Notes under the pieces: model-generated
Database searches by the model: none
What the model was told of the DNA's origin: nothing
The model's input: the letters and a program-made list of their open reading frames with translations, nothing else
Shown here: piece by piece, positions 1 through 8,661 of the stretch
Layout: every line of letters begins with the position of its first letter
Position numbering within the stretch: the stretch's first letter is position 1
From: Paenibacillus borealis
Lineage (GTDB): Bacteria; Bacillota; Bacilli; Paenibacillales; Paenibacillaceae
Reading direction: 5' to 3'
Assembly (NCBI RefSeq): GCF_000758665.1
Contig: NZ_CP009285.1
Span: 5,580,001-5,644,000 of the forward strand
Length of the DNA: 64,000 nucleotides
Position numbers and translations under genes: made by a program

Positions 1-1464
1 CTGGGGGAAATCCTCCATGTAAAAGCCATAGTACATGTCCTGCTGGACCGGAACTATGGAGTTATAGAGACTGTCGCTGACCACCAGGCCGCTGAAATCC
101 CCTCCGCCCCGCCCGTCCAGCTCCGGCAACAGATATTCGGCAACGGGCACATGCTGTGTGTAGCCAATTTCCCGGATATCTGTTCCCTGCTCCAGCGTAT
201 ACGTGGCTCTGACACGCTCACTGATCAGGCTGCGGTCCCGCTGGGAACCGATCATCACCAGACCGTCGTTTCCCTCAAGCGGAGGTTCAGAGGAATCGAA
301 TCCGGCATATTGCAGAGCCAGCCTGTAGTCACTATACGCCATGAGCGGCAGCCGTTCGGTATGGTCCGGTCCGCTCTGTGAGGCCACATCGGCATATTTC
401 ACTGGGATCGACAAGGTATCATACGCTAGTCCCAACTGCTTCAGCTCTGACTCGATGCCGTCCAAATCCTGCCTTGCCGTGGAGCTGCCCGCTCCGCCTT
501 TGGCGACGTAGCCTACGGCTGCGGGATAATCCAGCTTCAGCTCACGGGACAGGGTATGAATCGAAGCGAAAACGCCCACCGAAGTGAAGGATACCGCCGA
601 GACGATCGTCACCATGAAGAACATCCGCCCGTTATCCTTCCAGCGGTAGGATAAGCCCGAGAAGGTAATAATCCGCATCCGCTGCCAATAGAAGCGCCGG
701 AATCTTCTCAGCTGTTCCACCACGTATAGGCTTAGCTGTGTATAGAACAGGTAAGTGCCGACAACCGTGATAGCCACTACCGGGAACATCATCACCTCAA
801 CCGAGGTGGCTGTAGTCAGCACTGCCAGCACATAACCGCCAAGCAGCAGCAAGGCGGAGAGCAGCGCCTGCCAGCGGTGAACGCGCCGCTCTGCATCTCC
901 TCTACGTCCCCCTTGGAACATTCCCCGCGGCGACTCATTGCCGATAAAGACGAAGGTACACAGCGAGATCAGCACGAACAGCAGTGCAAAGCTGATAATG
1001 GTCAGCACAGGTGCCTGCCAGCTGAAATAAAACTCCAGCGGAGGGATGCCGAGAAAGGCGGAGCCGATCATCAGGAACAGCTTGCCGAGCAGCATCCCGA
1101 GCAGTGTGCCGGTGAAGATGGCCGAGCCGCCAATCAGCATATTTTCCAGGAAAACCATCTTGTTGAGCTGCTGCTTGGTCATGCCATGCATCAGCAGGAT
1201 CCCGAACTCCAGCTTGCGGGACTGCAGGAAGGAGCCCACTGATACCAGGACGAACAGAGAGCAGAATACATAGATGATTCCTTCCGCCATCATCATTGTC
1301 TTGGCTGCGGTATCCAGAATCAGATCTCCTGAAATAACCGGATGAAAGATAAACAACGCGCACAGGAAGAAAATCATCACCGAAAAAGCACTGCTGACGA
1401 AGTAGGCGGCATACTTGCGCTTGCTCCGGGTTACATTCCTATAGGCGAATTGCCGAAAGGTCAT
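1..1464 (-). CDS. Bce-type ABC transporter permease (3' end cut by window edge)
   Basis: FtsX/MacB-type permease of a peptide-antibiotic sensing and detoxifying exporter (BceB family). 488 codons are open from the ATG at 1464 to position 1; BceB proteins are about 650 residues, so roughly the last quarter lies outside. The start has a GGGGGGAG ribosome site and overlaps the 3' end of the ATPase gene, so the two are translationally coupled. The N-terminus (MTFRQFAYRNVTRSKRKY) followed by a hydrophobic segment is typical of the family; several further membrane segments and a large extracytoplasmic region near residues 320-488 are visible. Substrate is inferred from family only (bacitracin-like or lantibiotic peptides). 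Confidence 0.85.
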   Translation of the reverse strand, partial: MTFRQFAYRNVTRSKRKYAAYFVSSAFSVMIFFLCALFIFHPVISGDLILDTAAKTMMMAEGIIYVFCSLFVLVSVGSFLQSRKLEFGILLMHGMTKQQLNKMVFLENMLIGGSAIFTGTLLGMLLGKLFLMIGSAFLGIPPLEFYFSWQAPVLTIISFALLFVLISLCTFVFIGNESPRGMFQGGRRGDAERRVHRWQALLSALLLLGGYVLAVLTTATSVEVMMFPVVAITVVGTYLFYTQLSLYVVEQLRRFRRFYWQRMRIITFSGLSYRWKDNGRMFFMVTIVSAVSFTSVGVFASIHTLSRELKLDYPAAVGYVAKGGAGSSTARQDLDGIESELKQLGLAYDTLSIPVKYADVASQSGPDHTERLPLMAYSDYRLALQYAGFDSSEPPLEGNDGLVMIGSQRDRSLISERVRATYTLEQGTDIREIGYTQHVPVAEYLLPELDGRGGGDFSGLVVSDSLYNSIVPVQQDMYYGFYMEDFPQ

Positions 1465-2209
1465 GGCCCGCTCCCCCCAGCAGTGACAGCATGTCGATAA
1501 TATTCTGGAAGAATGCGGCTCTGCTGCTGCCCCGGTACATCTCACTGTAGAAACGTCCGTCTTTGATAAAAATCACCCGGTGGCAAAAGCTGGCCGCCAC
1601 CGCGTCATGCGTAACCATCAGCACTGTCGCTCCTTCGGCTTCATTCACTTCAGCCAGCAGCCCCATCACCTCTTCCGATGCCTTGGAATCCAGGCTGCCG
1701 GTAGGTTCATCCGCCAGAATCAGTGAAGGGCGGTGGATCATCGCCCGGGCAATCGCTACCCGCTGCATCTGGCCGCCGGAGATTTCATAGGTGCGTTTGT
1801 GCAGCAGCTCAGCAATATCCAGCCTGGAGGCTACTTCAGCCAGCCGCTTCTCCATTTCCGCAACGGAACTCCCGCTTAACGTCAGCGGCAGTACTACATT
1901 CTCTTCCACCGTAAGTGTGTCGAGGAGATTGAAATGCTGGAACACAAATCCCAGCTCCTTGCGGCGGAACAGCGCCTTCTCTTTGCGCGCCAGCAGATTC
2001 GGATCCCTGCCGCTGATCATCACCTGGCCCGAGGTGGGTTCATCAATCGTGGCGATGACATTCAGCAGCGTGGTTTTGCCGCTGCCGGACGGGCCCATAA
2101 TTCCGACGAATTCCCCCTTCTCCACAGCGAACCGGATATGGTTCAGCGCGTGAATCGATACCTTGCCTTCATATATTTTGGATAAATTGTGTACGTCTAA
2201 TAGTGGCAA
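1439..2209 (-). CDS. Bce-type ABC transporter ATP-binding protein
   Basis: ATPase partner of the downstream permease, 256 residues. Walker A GPSGSGKT at residues 39-46, signature SGGQMQR near residue 144, Walker B LILADEPTGSLD just after it. This is the MacB/LolD/BceA group that pairs with FtsX-like permeases. The final 26 bp overlap the permease start. A TTACA-N4-TGTAA box lies upstream (2294-2307), matching the published BceR-type binding consensus, and the cognate-looking histidine kinase and regulator lie 2.3-3.9 kb away. Role in peptide-antibiotic resistance is inference from the family and context. Confidence 0.9.
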   Translation of the reverse strand: MPLLDVHNLSKIYEGKVSIHALNHIRFAVEKGEFVGIMGPSGSGKTTLLNVIATIDEPTSGQVMISGRDPNLLARKEKALFRRKELGFVFQHFNLLDTLTVEENVVLPLTLSGSSVAEMEKRLAEVASRLDIAELLHKRTYEISGGQMQRVAIARAMIHRPSLILADEPTGSLDSKASEEVMGLLAEVNEAEGATVLMVTHDAVAASFCHRVIFIKDGRFYSEMYRGSSRAAFFQNIIDMLSLLGGAGHDLSAIRL

Positions 2210-2243
2210 GGGCTACCGCTCCTCTTTCACCTGGATTGCTTAC

Positions 2244-2307
2244 ATTATACAAACTGTAAACTCGTGCTGCTATTTCTGAAACTTACAGCTTCCTTACAGT
2301 ATTGTAA
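2244..2307 (-). promoter_or_regulatory. Bce-type response-regulator site and -10 box
   Basis: TTACA-GTAT-TGTAA at 2294-2307 is a perfect inverted repeat of the TNACA-N4-TGTAA form known for BceR-like regulators. A TATAAT lies at 2244-2249 on the minus strand with no recognisable -35 hexamer 17 bp upstream, as expected for a promoter that needs an activator. A further TTACA half site lies at 2283-2287. Confidence 0.6.
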
Positions 2308-2458
2308 GCACAGTTATAGTTGACAGTTGACAGTGCAGAAGTAAAAGCTTATATTTAGATGCATGAGCATGCATTTAAATTATCGGGAGCTGATTTTGTA
2401 ACCTGATCATCTTCTGCCGCATGCCAATTCCAGATTGAACGAAGGAGCGCGACGAATA

Positions 2459-3496
2459 ATGAAGGATCTGTTTACCCCCTATGAGCTTAAGAGCCTGAAG
2501 CTGAAGAACCGGGTAGTTATGCCGCCCATGTGCCAGTATTCGGTCACCAATAAAGATGGAATCGCTACAGACTGGCATTATAACCATTATGTGAGCCGTG
2601 CAGTCGGCGGTGCCGGACTGATTATTATAGAGATGGCTGATGTTGACCCGGATGGCCGTATCACCGACTATGATCTTGGACTCTGGTCTGATGAACAGAT
2701 TCCTGCTCTGGCTCGTATCGTAGAGGCCAGCCACGCCTACGGTGCCAAAGTGGGGATTCAGGTCGCCCATGCCGGACGCAAGGCCGAGGATGCTGTGCTT
2801 CCTGTCTCCTCTTCCGCTATTCCTTTTGACGACAAGTCCACTACTCCGCATGCCTTGACTACGGAAGAAGTGAAAGCTATGGTGGGCAAATTCAAGCTTG
2901 GAGTGCAGCGGGCTGTCCAGGCCGGCTTCGATGTCATTGAGCTGCATGGTGCCCACGGCTATCTGATTCACCAGTTCCACTCGCCGCTGACCAACCAGAG
3001 AACGGATGAGTACGGACAGGACCGGACGCTGTTCGGCCGGGAAGTGATTGCTGCCGCGAAGAGTGTAATGCCTGAGGATATGCCGCTGATCATGCGCATT
3101 TCCGCGCAGGAATATGTTGAAGGCGGCTATGGCATCACCGAGAGCCTGGAAATCAGCAGAGCTTATAAGGAAGCCGGAGCTGATATCTTCCACATTAGCG
3201 CAGGCGGTGAAGGTCCGATTGCTGCCGCCGGCAGACCGGGCACACATGCAGCCTATCAGGTACCGCTGGCCAGAGCTATCAAGCAGGAGCTGAATGTACC
3301 GGTAATTGCCGTCGGCCGGCTGGATGAAGCGGTACTCGCCAATGCGGTCATCGGCAATGAAGAGGCTGATCTCGTAGCGGTTGGACGGGGCATGCTGAGA
3401 AACCCTTACTGGACGCTGGAAGCGGGTGTAGTGCTCGGCAAAGACGCGGGCGTTCCCAAGCAGTATGAGTTCGGTTTTCCCCGGGCCGCCAAATAA
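2459..3496 (+). CDS. namA: NADPH dehydrogenase, old yellow enzyme family (NamA/YqjM-like)
   Basis: FMN-dependent ene-reductase of the YqjM class, 345 residues (YqjM is about 338). It reduces activated C=C bonds and some nitro compounds with NADPH. Diagnostic features: Cys25 and Tyr27 in PPMCQYS (the YqjM-class redox-tuning Cys), the ELHGAHGYLIHQF segment carrying the two substrate-binding histidines, and a C-terminal VGRGMLRNPYW phosphate/FMN-binding stretch. The ATG at 2459 was chosen because an AGGAG lies about 11 bases upstream; the reading frame also opens at 2435. A MarR regulator follows by 95 bp in the same direction and may control it. Confidence 0.93.
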   Translation: MKDLFTPYELKSLKLKNRVVMPPMCQYSVTNKDGIATDWHYNHYVSRAVGGAGLIIIEMADVDPDGRITDYDLGLWSDEQIPALARIVEASHAYGAKVGIQVAHAGRKAEDAVLPVSSSAIPFDDKSTTPHALTTEEVKAMVGKFKLGVQRAVQAGFDVIELHGAHGYLIHQFHSPLTNQRTDEYGQDRTLFGREVIAAAKSVMPEDMPLIMRISAQEYVEGGYGITESLEISRAYKEAGADIFHISAGGEGPIAAAGRPGTHAAYQVPLARAIKQELNVPVIAVGRLDEAVLANAVIGNEEADLVAVGRGMLRNPYWTLEAGVVLGKDAGVPKQYEFGFPRAAK

Positions 3497-3591
3497 TTCA
3501 GCATTCTCTGAGATGTCCTTCTCTTCTTCCAGATGATATACTAAAGTGAAATATATATTCATGAATGGCATGCACCGGGAGGATTGAAGAC

Positions 3592-4026
3592 ATGAAGAAC
3601 ACCCCTGCAAATGACCTGATAACCAGCTGGTTGTCACTCTCTCATATACAAATGAATGTTGCCGCTGCACTTGAAGCGAAGCTGACAGAGAACTATCAGT
3701 TATCGCTCAAGGAGTTCTACGTCCTGCTGTTTCTGTCCGAGGCACCTGAGAAGAAGCTGAAGCTGCAGCAGCTTGAGTCCATGGTCGGGCTGAGCCAGAG
3801 CGCTGTATCCCGGCTGGTCAGCCGGTTCGAAGCCAAAGGGTGCGGCGCGCTGGAGCGCAAGGTCTGTGACGATGACCGCAGAAGCATCTATACCTCTTTG
3901 ACTGACATCGGTCAGAATAAGGTGGACCGTGCACAGGTGACCGTAAAAGAAGTGCTACAGGAGGCCTTTCCTATAGCCGATACGCAGCAGTTGCTGGAAC
4001 AGCTTGTACAGCTGAAGCAGCAATAG
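3592..4026 (+). CDS. MarR family transcriptional regulator
   Basis: 144-residue winged-helix regulator. The HTH is visible at LQQLESMVGLSQSAVSRLVSRFEAKG, followed by the wing DDDRRSIYTSLTDIG, the standard MarR layout. The ATG at 3592 follows GGGAGG at a good distance; an upstream in-frame ATG at 3565 lacks one. It lies downstream of namA, an association seen often between ene-reductases and MarR sensors of electrophiles, but no operator was identified. Confidence 0.88.
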   Translation: MKNTPANDLITSWLSLSHIQMNVAAALEAKLTENYQLSLKEFYVLLFLSEAPEKKLKLQQLESMVGLSQSAVSRLVSRFEAKGCGALERKVCDDDRRSIYTSLTDIGQNKVDRAQVTVKEVLQEAFPIADTQQLLEQLVQLKQQ

Positions 4027-4056
4027 ACCCGGGCAGAGAGCCTGCCGGGTGAAGTG

Positions 4057-4094
4057 AACCCGGGCGTCCCTTATAAGGGCGCCCGGGTTTTTTG
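4057..4094 (+). terminator. Rho-independent terminator after MarR gene
   Basis: Stem AACCCGGGCG(T)CCC / GGGCGCCCGGGTT with loop TTATAA, followed by a run of T. One T is bulged. It closes the namA-marR unit. Confidence 0.85.
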
Positions 4095-4161
4095 ATATGA
4101 ACCGAACCTCACCCGCCCCCTGTGCATACAACGTACTAAACGAAGAATAGAGGGTGCACGC

Positions 4162-4437
4162 ATGTTATTCACGGTAATGCAGCTGATTGGCGGTATCATT
4201 CTCTCTGTAGGCTGGATTCCACAAATTCTGCAAATTATCAAGACCCGGTCTGTCACAGACCTTAGCTTGAAATCCTACCTGCTGATGCTTCTGGGCATTG
4301 CCTTGATGGAGGCCTATGCGGTTAATCTGGCCGCCCACGGGGTTGGGCTTGCTTTTCTGATCACCAATTCCCTGTCGATGGCGGTTGTGACCACGGTCGT
4401 CCTCCTGATTATCCGCTACCGGGCAAGCAGTAAATAG
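4162..4437 (+). CDS. PQ-loop / SemiSWEET-like small membrane protein
   Basis: 91 residues with three hydrophobic segments (about 3-22, 34-55 and 62-85) and the PQ motif in GWIPQILQIIKTRS at about residues 18-31. This is the single-repeat, three-helix layout of SemiSWEET transporters, which dimerise to move sugars or other small solutes. The start has AGAGGG upstream. It is convergent with the kinase gene, with only 21 bp between the stops. Substrate cannot be told from sequence. Confidence 0.75.
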   Translation: MLFTVMQLIGGIILSVGWIPQILQIIKTRSVTDLSLKSYLLMLLGIALMEAYAVNLAAHGVGLAFLITNSLSMAVVTTVVLLIIRYRASSK

Positions 4438-4458
4438 GCAGCACCGCCGCCCCCTGTG

Positions 4459-5433
4459 TCAAAAAACAATCCGCACTGTCGTCCCCTTGCCCACCTCAGA
4501 GGTTATCTCCACCTCATGCTCCAGCTTGCCGCAGATCTGCTTCACCAGATACAGGCCCATGCCGGTGGATTCCTGAAAGCTGCGCCCGTTGACGCCGGTA
4601 AAATAAGGATCGAATACCCGCGGCAGGTCACCCGGAGGGATGCCCACGCCTTCATCGCGCACCTCCAGCACAGCCCTGCCCTGCTCCTGGAGATACCCGT
4701 GGAAATGCACAAACTTCCCCTCCTCCACTGTATAGCGCAGGGCATTGGTTATCAGCTGGGTCAGTACGAATGACAGCCATTTCTCGTCCGAGGTAATTGA
4801 AATACCGCTCTCCACGGAAATAACCGGAAACACCCGCTTGCGGATGAACAGCCGCTTCTGCTCCGACGTTACACTCCGCACCACTGCACCAAGGTCCAGA
4901 CGCTCCACGTAGAAATCATGCTCGAAAGTATCCAGCCGGGCGGTGTAAAGTACAGTTTCCAGCCCTTTCTTCAGCCGGTCCAGCTCATCGCCGATAGCTG
5001 TGAACGGAGAGCCGTCCTTATCCTGAATAATCAGATGGATTACTGAGAGCGGCGTCTTCATGCCATGCACCCACTGGTTGATGAAGTGGATATGCTCCTC
5101 CAGTTTATGGCGGTAATTGTGCAGGTCGTTCTGGTACAGCCGGAACTGCTGTGCCAGCAGCATGCGCAGACTCGCGGCCAGCGGCGTGTTCTGCGCCGGC
5201 CCGCCGGAATCCTCCAGCGACGCCGGTACCGTCATAAGCCGCTCATAGAATGTACGGTTTGCGAGATAGCGGTAGGCAAGATAACCCAGCAGCAGAATCG
5301 TACTGAGCAGCGCCGCATACAGGCTCACCGTGACTCCGCTGCCCCCGTCCAGCCGGTAGACCAGCGTGATCATCATAAGCTGAGCCAGATAGACTATGAT
5401 CAAAGGCGTCTGTTCCCGCATGAACAGCTTCAT
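4459..5433 (-). CDS. Bce-type sensor histidine kinase
   Basis: 324-residue intramembrane-sensing kinase (BceS family). Two N-terminal membrane helices (about 10-26 and 36-57) are joined by a very short outside loop, so it probably senses through the BceAB transporter rather than directly. His123 in QWVHGMKTPLS is the phospho-acceptor; the N box (LITNALRYT), G1 (DEGVGIPP) and G2 (TGMGLYL) boxes follow. The ATG at 5433 is one base after the regulator stop and has GGAGGGG upstream, so translation is coupled. Confidence 0.9.
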   Translation of the reverse strand: MKLFMREQTPLIIVYLAQLMMITLVYRLDGGSGVTVSLYAALLSTILLLGYLAYRYLANRTFYERLMTVPASLEDSGGPAQNTPLAASLRMLLAQQFRLYQNDLHNYRHKLEEHIHFINQWVHGMKTPLSVIHLIIQDKDGSPFTAIGDELDRLKKGLETVLYTARLDTFEHDFYVERLDLGAVVRSVTSEQKRLFIRKRVFPVISVESGISITSDEKWLSFVLTQLITNALRYTVEEGKFVHFHGYLQEQGRAVLEVRDEGVGIPPGDLPRVFDPYFTGVNGRSFQESTGMGLYLVKQICGKLEHEVEITSEVGKGTTVRIVF

Positions 5434-5434
5434 G

Positions 5435-6133
5435 TTACCCCTCCTCCCAATTCCCGGTGAGCCTGTATCCTTGACCGCGCACCGTCTGCAGTCCCTCCAT
5501 AATACCCAGAGCAGCAAGCTTCTTGCGCACCCGGGTCACATAGACGTTAAGCGTATTGTCATCCACAAAAGCTTCGGTATCCCAAATCTTCTCCAGCAGC
5601 CGGTCCCGCGTAACAATGGTACCGGATTTCTGCATCAGTTCATCGAGAATCTTGGCCTCGGTATGGCTGAGATCGATTCTGTCTCCACCCCGCGTGAGAA
5701 TCAGGCGTTCTACATCCAGCATCAGTCCCGAAACTGTGAGGCTGCGTTCAGTGCCGCCCCCGGCGTAGGAGCCGTAGGCGCGGCGCAGATGACTTTTGAT
5801 TTTGGCCATAGCAATCTCGTAATCAAAAGGTTTCGTAATATAATCATCCGCTCCATTCTCCAGCGCCATGACCTGATCCATCTTCCCGTCGCGTGCGGAG
5901 ATGAACAGAATGGGACAAGTCGAGACCGAGCGGATCTGGCGGCACCAATAATATCCGTCGAATTTGGGCAGGTTCACATCCAGCAGCACCAGCTGCGGGG
6001 CAAACGCCTCGAACTCGGTCCGTACTGCTTCAAAATCATGCACCGCCCGTGTTTCGTATCCAAACTTATGTAAGTAGTCCTGGAGCAGGGTTACCAGTCC
6101 CTTGTCATCCTCAATAATAAATATTTTGAACAT
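5435..6133 (-). CDS. Bce-type response regulator (OmpR family)
   Basis: 232 residues: receiver domain with acidic pair EDD near residues 8-10 and phospho-acceptor Asp52 in LLDVNLP, then a C-terminal winged helix (TVRGQGYRL). First gene of a two-gene operon with the kinase. Likely binds the TTACA-N4-TGTAA box upstream of the BceA-like gene at 2294-2307; that link is inference from the family consensus and proximity. Confidence 0.92.
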   Translation of the reverse strand: MFKIFIIEDDKGLVTLLQDYLHKFGYETRAVHDFEAVRTEFEAFAPQLVLLDVNLPKFDGYYWCRQIRSVSTCPILFISARDGKMDQVMALENGADDYITKPFDYEIAMAKIKSHLRRAYGSYAGGGTERSLTVSGLMLDVERLILTRGGDRIDLSHTEAKILDELMQKSGTIVTRDRLLEKIWDTEAFVDDNTLNVYVTRVRKKLAALGIMEGLQTVRGQGYRLTGNWEEG

Positions 6134-6301
6134 CGTAGCCCTCCGGTTGCCGCCTTAATAGTCTAAGGGGTTTGCCCCATAATATATACAGTACCTGCCT
6201 TTCAGTCAAATCTGCGGTATACTTTCCGGGAAGCCTGTATGCAGATGCAATTCCTGTTCCGAGAAATCACGGGCTCAAAATCCGTTACGGAGGTACGCCA
6301 G

Positions 6302-7036
6302 ATGAAGCAAAACAAATATGATGAGGCCAGTTTTTTTGAAAATTACAGCCTGATGCCCCGCTCCACAGGCGGGCTTGAGGCTGCCGGAGAATGGGGGACC
6401 TTCCGCACGCTGCTGCCTGACCTGCAGGGTCAGCGGGTACTGGATCTGGGCTGCGGCTTCGGCTGGCACTGCCGGTATGCCCGTGAGCAGGGGGCTGTCT
6501 CTGTCGTGGGCATCGATCTTTCTGCGAATATGCTGGAGCGGGCCAGGGCAATGACCCGCGATCCGAAGATTGAATACCTCCAGCTGGCAATTGAAGATGC
6601 CGCTTTCGGTGCGGATGAATTTGATACAGTCATCAGTTCACTTGCCATTCACTATGTAGAGGATTTCGCCAGCCTCTGCCGCCAGGTCTACTATTGCCTG
6701 AAGCCTGGCGGAGCCTTCGTGTTCTCGGTCGAGCATCCCATCTTCACCGCGCTCGCCGCGCAGGATTGGCATTACAGCCCTGAAGGCGGGAAGCAGCATT
6801 GGCCTGTTGACAATTATCATCTCGAAGGGCCGAGGCAGGCTAGTTTCCTCGATCATGAAGTCACCAAATACCACCGTAATGCCGCCACCTACATTAATAC
6901 GCTGATCGAATGCGGCTTCAGCCTGACCCGGATCTCCGAGCTGCAGCCGACTGCGGATATGCTGGAGAACAATGCCGCCTGGCAGGAGGAAACCCGCCGC
7001 CCGATGTTCCTGCTGCTGTCTGCGGTGAAGAATTAG
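6302..7036 (+). CDS. Class I SAM-dependent methyltransferase
   Basis: 244 residues. Motif I VLDLGCGFGWHCRYA, motif II VGIDLSANML and motif IV FDTVISSLAIHYV define a small-molecule methyltransferase of the UbiE/SmtA type. The ATG at 6302 follows CGGAGG; the frame is open further upstream without a good ribosome site. Substrate is unknown. It stands alone between the two-component operon and a convergent AIM24-family gene. Confidence 0.85.
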   Translation: MKQNKYDEASFFENYSLMPRSTGGLEAAGEWGTFRTLLPDLQGQRVLDLGCGFGWHCRYAREQGAVSVVGIDLSANMLERARAMTRDPKIEYLQLAIEDAAFGADEFDTVISSLAIHYVEDFASLCRQVYYCLKPGGAFVFSVEHPIFTALAAQDWHYSPEGGKQHWPVDNYHLEGPRQASFLDHEVTKYHRNAATYINTLIECGFSLTRISELQPTADMLENNAAWQEETRRPMFLLLSAVKN

Positions 7037-7096
7037 CCGGTATAGCATTCGAGAAACAATGTTGCGGGGTCTTCATAACTCATCAGCATGTGAGGA

Positions 7097-7272
7097 GGAC
7101 TGAAATTCCGCTATTTGTGCAAATCTGGTGATTTCACGGGGCAAGCGGACTCAGATTCCGTTATGGGTGCGGTTATCCCTCATTTTGAGCTAAAAAGAGC
7201 AAGATAACGGAATCTCAGTCCGTTTCAGCCGTAAAAGAAGGCTTATTCGCGAAATAGGGGAATCTCAGTCCG
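7097..7272. repeat. Intergenic repeat family B, copy 1
   Basis: Two direct copies of GGACTNANATTCCGNTAT (from 7097 and 7147, 50 bp apart) are followed by two inverted copies ending in GAATCTCAGTCC (from 7211 and 7261, again 50 bp apart), forming a 176-bp mirror-like element. A second copy with the same spacings lies at 53745-53920. It fills the convergent space between the methyltransferase and the AIM24-family gene. Confidence 0.85.
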
Positions 7273-7293
7273 CTTCCCTCAACAGACCAAACA

Positions 7294-7390
7294 GCCGCCT
7301 CCCGGGAATCCGGTGAGGCGGCGGCTGCACATACCGGAGAACCTGGCGAGGTTGCGGCTGCATTCCAGGAAATCCGGCGAGGCGGCCAAT
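7294..7390. repeat. GC-rich hairpin and three imperfect 31-bp repeats
   Basis: A hairpin GCCGCCTC-CCGG-GAAT-CCGG-GAGGCGGC (7294-7322) has no T run and may still end the methyltransferase transcript. Units beginning GGAATCCGG, GGAGAACCTGG and GGAAATCCGG at 7305, 7336 and 7368 share GGCGGCTGCA-like tails and repeat every 31-32 bp. Together with the element at 7097-7272 this accounts for the 400-bp non-coding gap. Confidence 0.6.
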
Positions 7391-7437
7391 TGTTACGGTT
7401 GAATTTGAAATGCCTGCTTATTTCATTACCGCTCTAT

Positions 7438-8235
7438 TTACTTGCCGTCCAGCAGATTGCCCAGACCGCCGAGGATGCTGCCCTCTTCCTTGCGCCCGGA
7501 AGGTCCGGCTGCGGACAGAATCCGGTCCGCCATCCGGCTGAACGGCAGTGACTGTACCCATACCTTGCCCGGTCCGCGCAGGGTGGCGAAGAACAGGCCT
7601 TCGCCGCCGAAGAGCGCAGTTTTCACACCTTTGACCATCTCGATATTATAATCTACCGAGGAGGTCATCGCGACGAGACAGCCGGTATCGAGCTTGATGG
7701 TCTCTCCAGGCAGCAGCGTCCGCTCCAGCACATGACCTCCGGAGTGAACGAAGGAGAGTCCGTCTCCTTCGAGCTTTTGCATGATGAAGCCCTCACCGCC
7801 GAAGAAGCCCGCCCCCAGCCTGCGCTGGAATTCAATGCCGATCGACACGCCCTTGGCTGCGCAGAGGAAGGAATCCTTCTGGCAGATGATTTTACCGCCG
7901 TATTGCTGAAGATCCAGCGGGATAATTTTGCCCGGGTACGGGGCGGCAAAGGTTACACTCTTCCGTCCATAACCCCCGCTGTGCGTGAAGACGGTCATGA
8001 ACAGGCTCTCCCCGGTCAGCAGCCGTTTGCCTGCTCCCTTCAGCATGCCCATCAGCCCGCCGCCGCCCCGCGAGCTCCCGCTTCCGTCACCAAAGATCGT
8101 CTCCATCGTAATCTCCGGGTCCATCATCATGAAGCTGCCCGCTTCGGCAATCACGCTCTCCCCCGGGTCCAGCTGCACCTCAACACATTGAATTTCCTCA
8201 CCCATAATCGCATAGTCAATTTCGTGAGCACTCAT
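7438..8235 (-). CDS. TIGR00266/AIM24 family protein
   Basis: 265-residue protein of the AIM24/TIGR00266 family, beta-rich proteins rich in glycine turns whose molecular role in bacteria is not settled. Family marks: MGEEIQCVEVQLDPGESVIAEAGSFMMMD at the start, GGEGFIMQKLEGDG and GGEGLFFATLRGPGKVWVQSLPFSRMADRI. A glycine/serine-rich stretch (about residues 50-65) and a C-terminal tail EEGSILGGLGNLLDGK are visible. The ATG at 8235 has AAAGGAGG upstream. Confidence 0.82.
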   Translation of the reverse strand: MSAHEIDYAIMGEEIQCVEVQLDPGESVIAEAGSFMMMDPEITMETIFGDGSGSSRGGGGLMGMLKGAGKRLLTGESLFMTVFTHSGGYGRKSVTFAAPYPGKIIPLDLQQYGGKIICQKDSFLCAAKGVSIGIEFQRRLGAGFFGGEGFIMQKLEGDGLSFVHSGGHVLERTLLPGETIKLDTGCLVAMTSSVDYNIEMVKGVKTALFGGEGLFFATLRGPGKVWVQSLPFSRMADRILSAAGPSGRKEEGSILGGLGNLLDGK

Positions 8236-8474
8236 TCCTTACATCCTCCTTTTACATTCTGGGCATAGCATGTCCTTGAGGCCTTGCAGATTGAATGAAA
8301 TATATACGCGCGTTCCCGTCTGGCGGTTTCAGTACCCTGGGTGGCAATGTCCGAACTATAACAAAGACGAAAAAGCACCCCAATACCGAAATCCAATTAA
8401 CGGAATGATCATATGCAAAATTATTGCAGATATTACAACTTCAATTCACTAATACCGGGTATGCAGACGGATTG

Positions 8475-8594
8475 TTGTATGAAATACAAGAATTGTCTCA
8501 TTAATCGGCTTGGAGGGGGCAGAATGCTGCATTTCATACAACAATATCCGGTTTACGGTCAATATAACAGGCGGAATGTTGTATTCTGTGCAGG
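8475..8594. repeat. Intergenic repeat family E (three TTGTAT palindromes)
   Basis: Short palindromes TTGTATGAAATAC(AA) at 8475, its inverse GCATTTCATACAA at 8529-8541, and a direct copy TTGTATTCTGTGC at 8579 lie about 52 bp apart. This gap (8236-8661) separates two minus-strand genes and also holds the terminator of the YitT gene. An SD-like GGAGGGGG followed by ATG at 8524 lies within it but opens into the terminator. Confidence 0.65.
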
Positions 8595-8601
8595 ATTTCT
8601 C

Positions 8602-8640
8602 AAAAAAAAAGACCAGCCGGACTTAAGTCCGCTGACCTTT
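8602..8640 (-). terminator. Terminator of the YitT gene
   Basis: On the minus strand GGTCAGCGGACTT pairs with AAGTCCGGCTGGTC and is followed by a run of nine T residues. Confidence 0.85.
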
Positions 8641-8661
8641 AATCATCCCCGTATACGGGGT

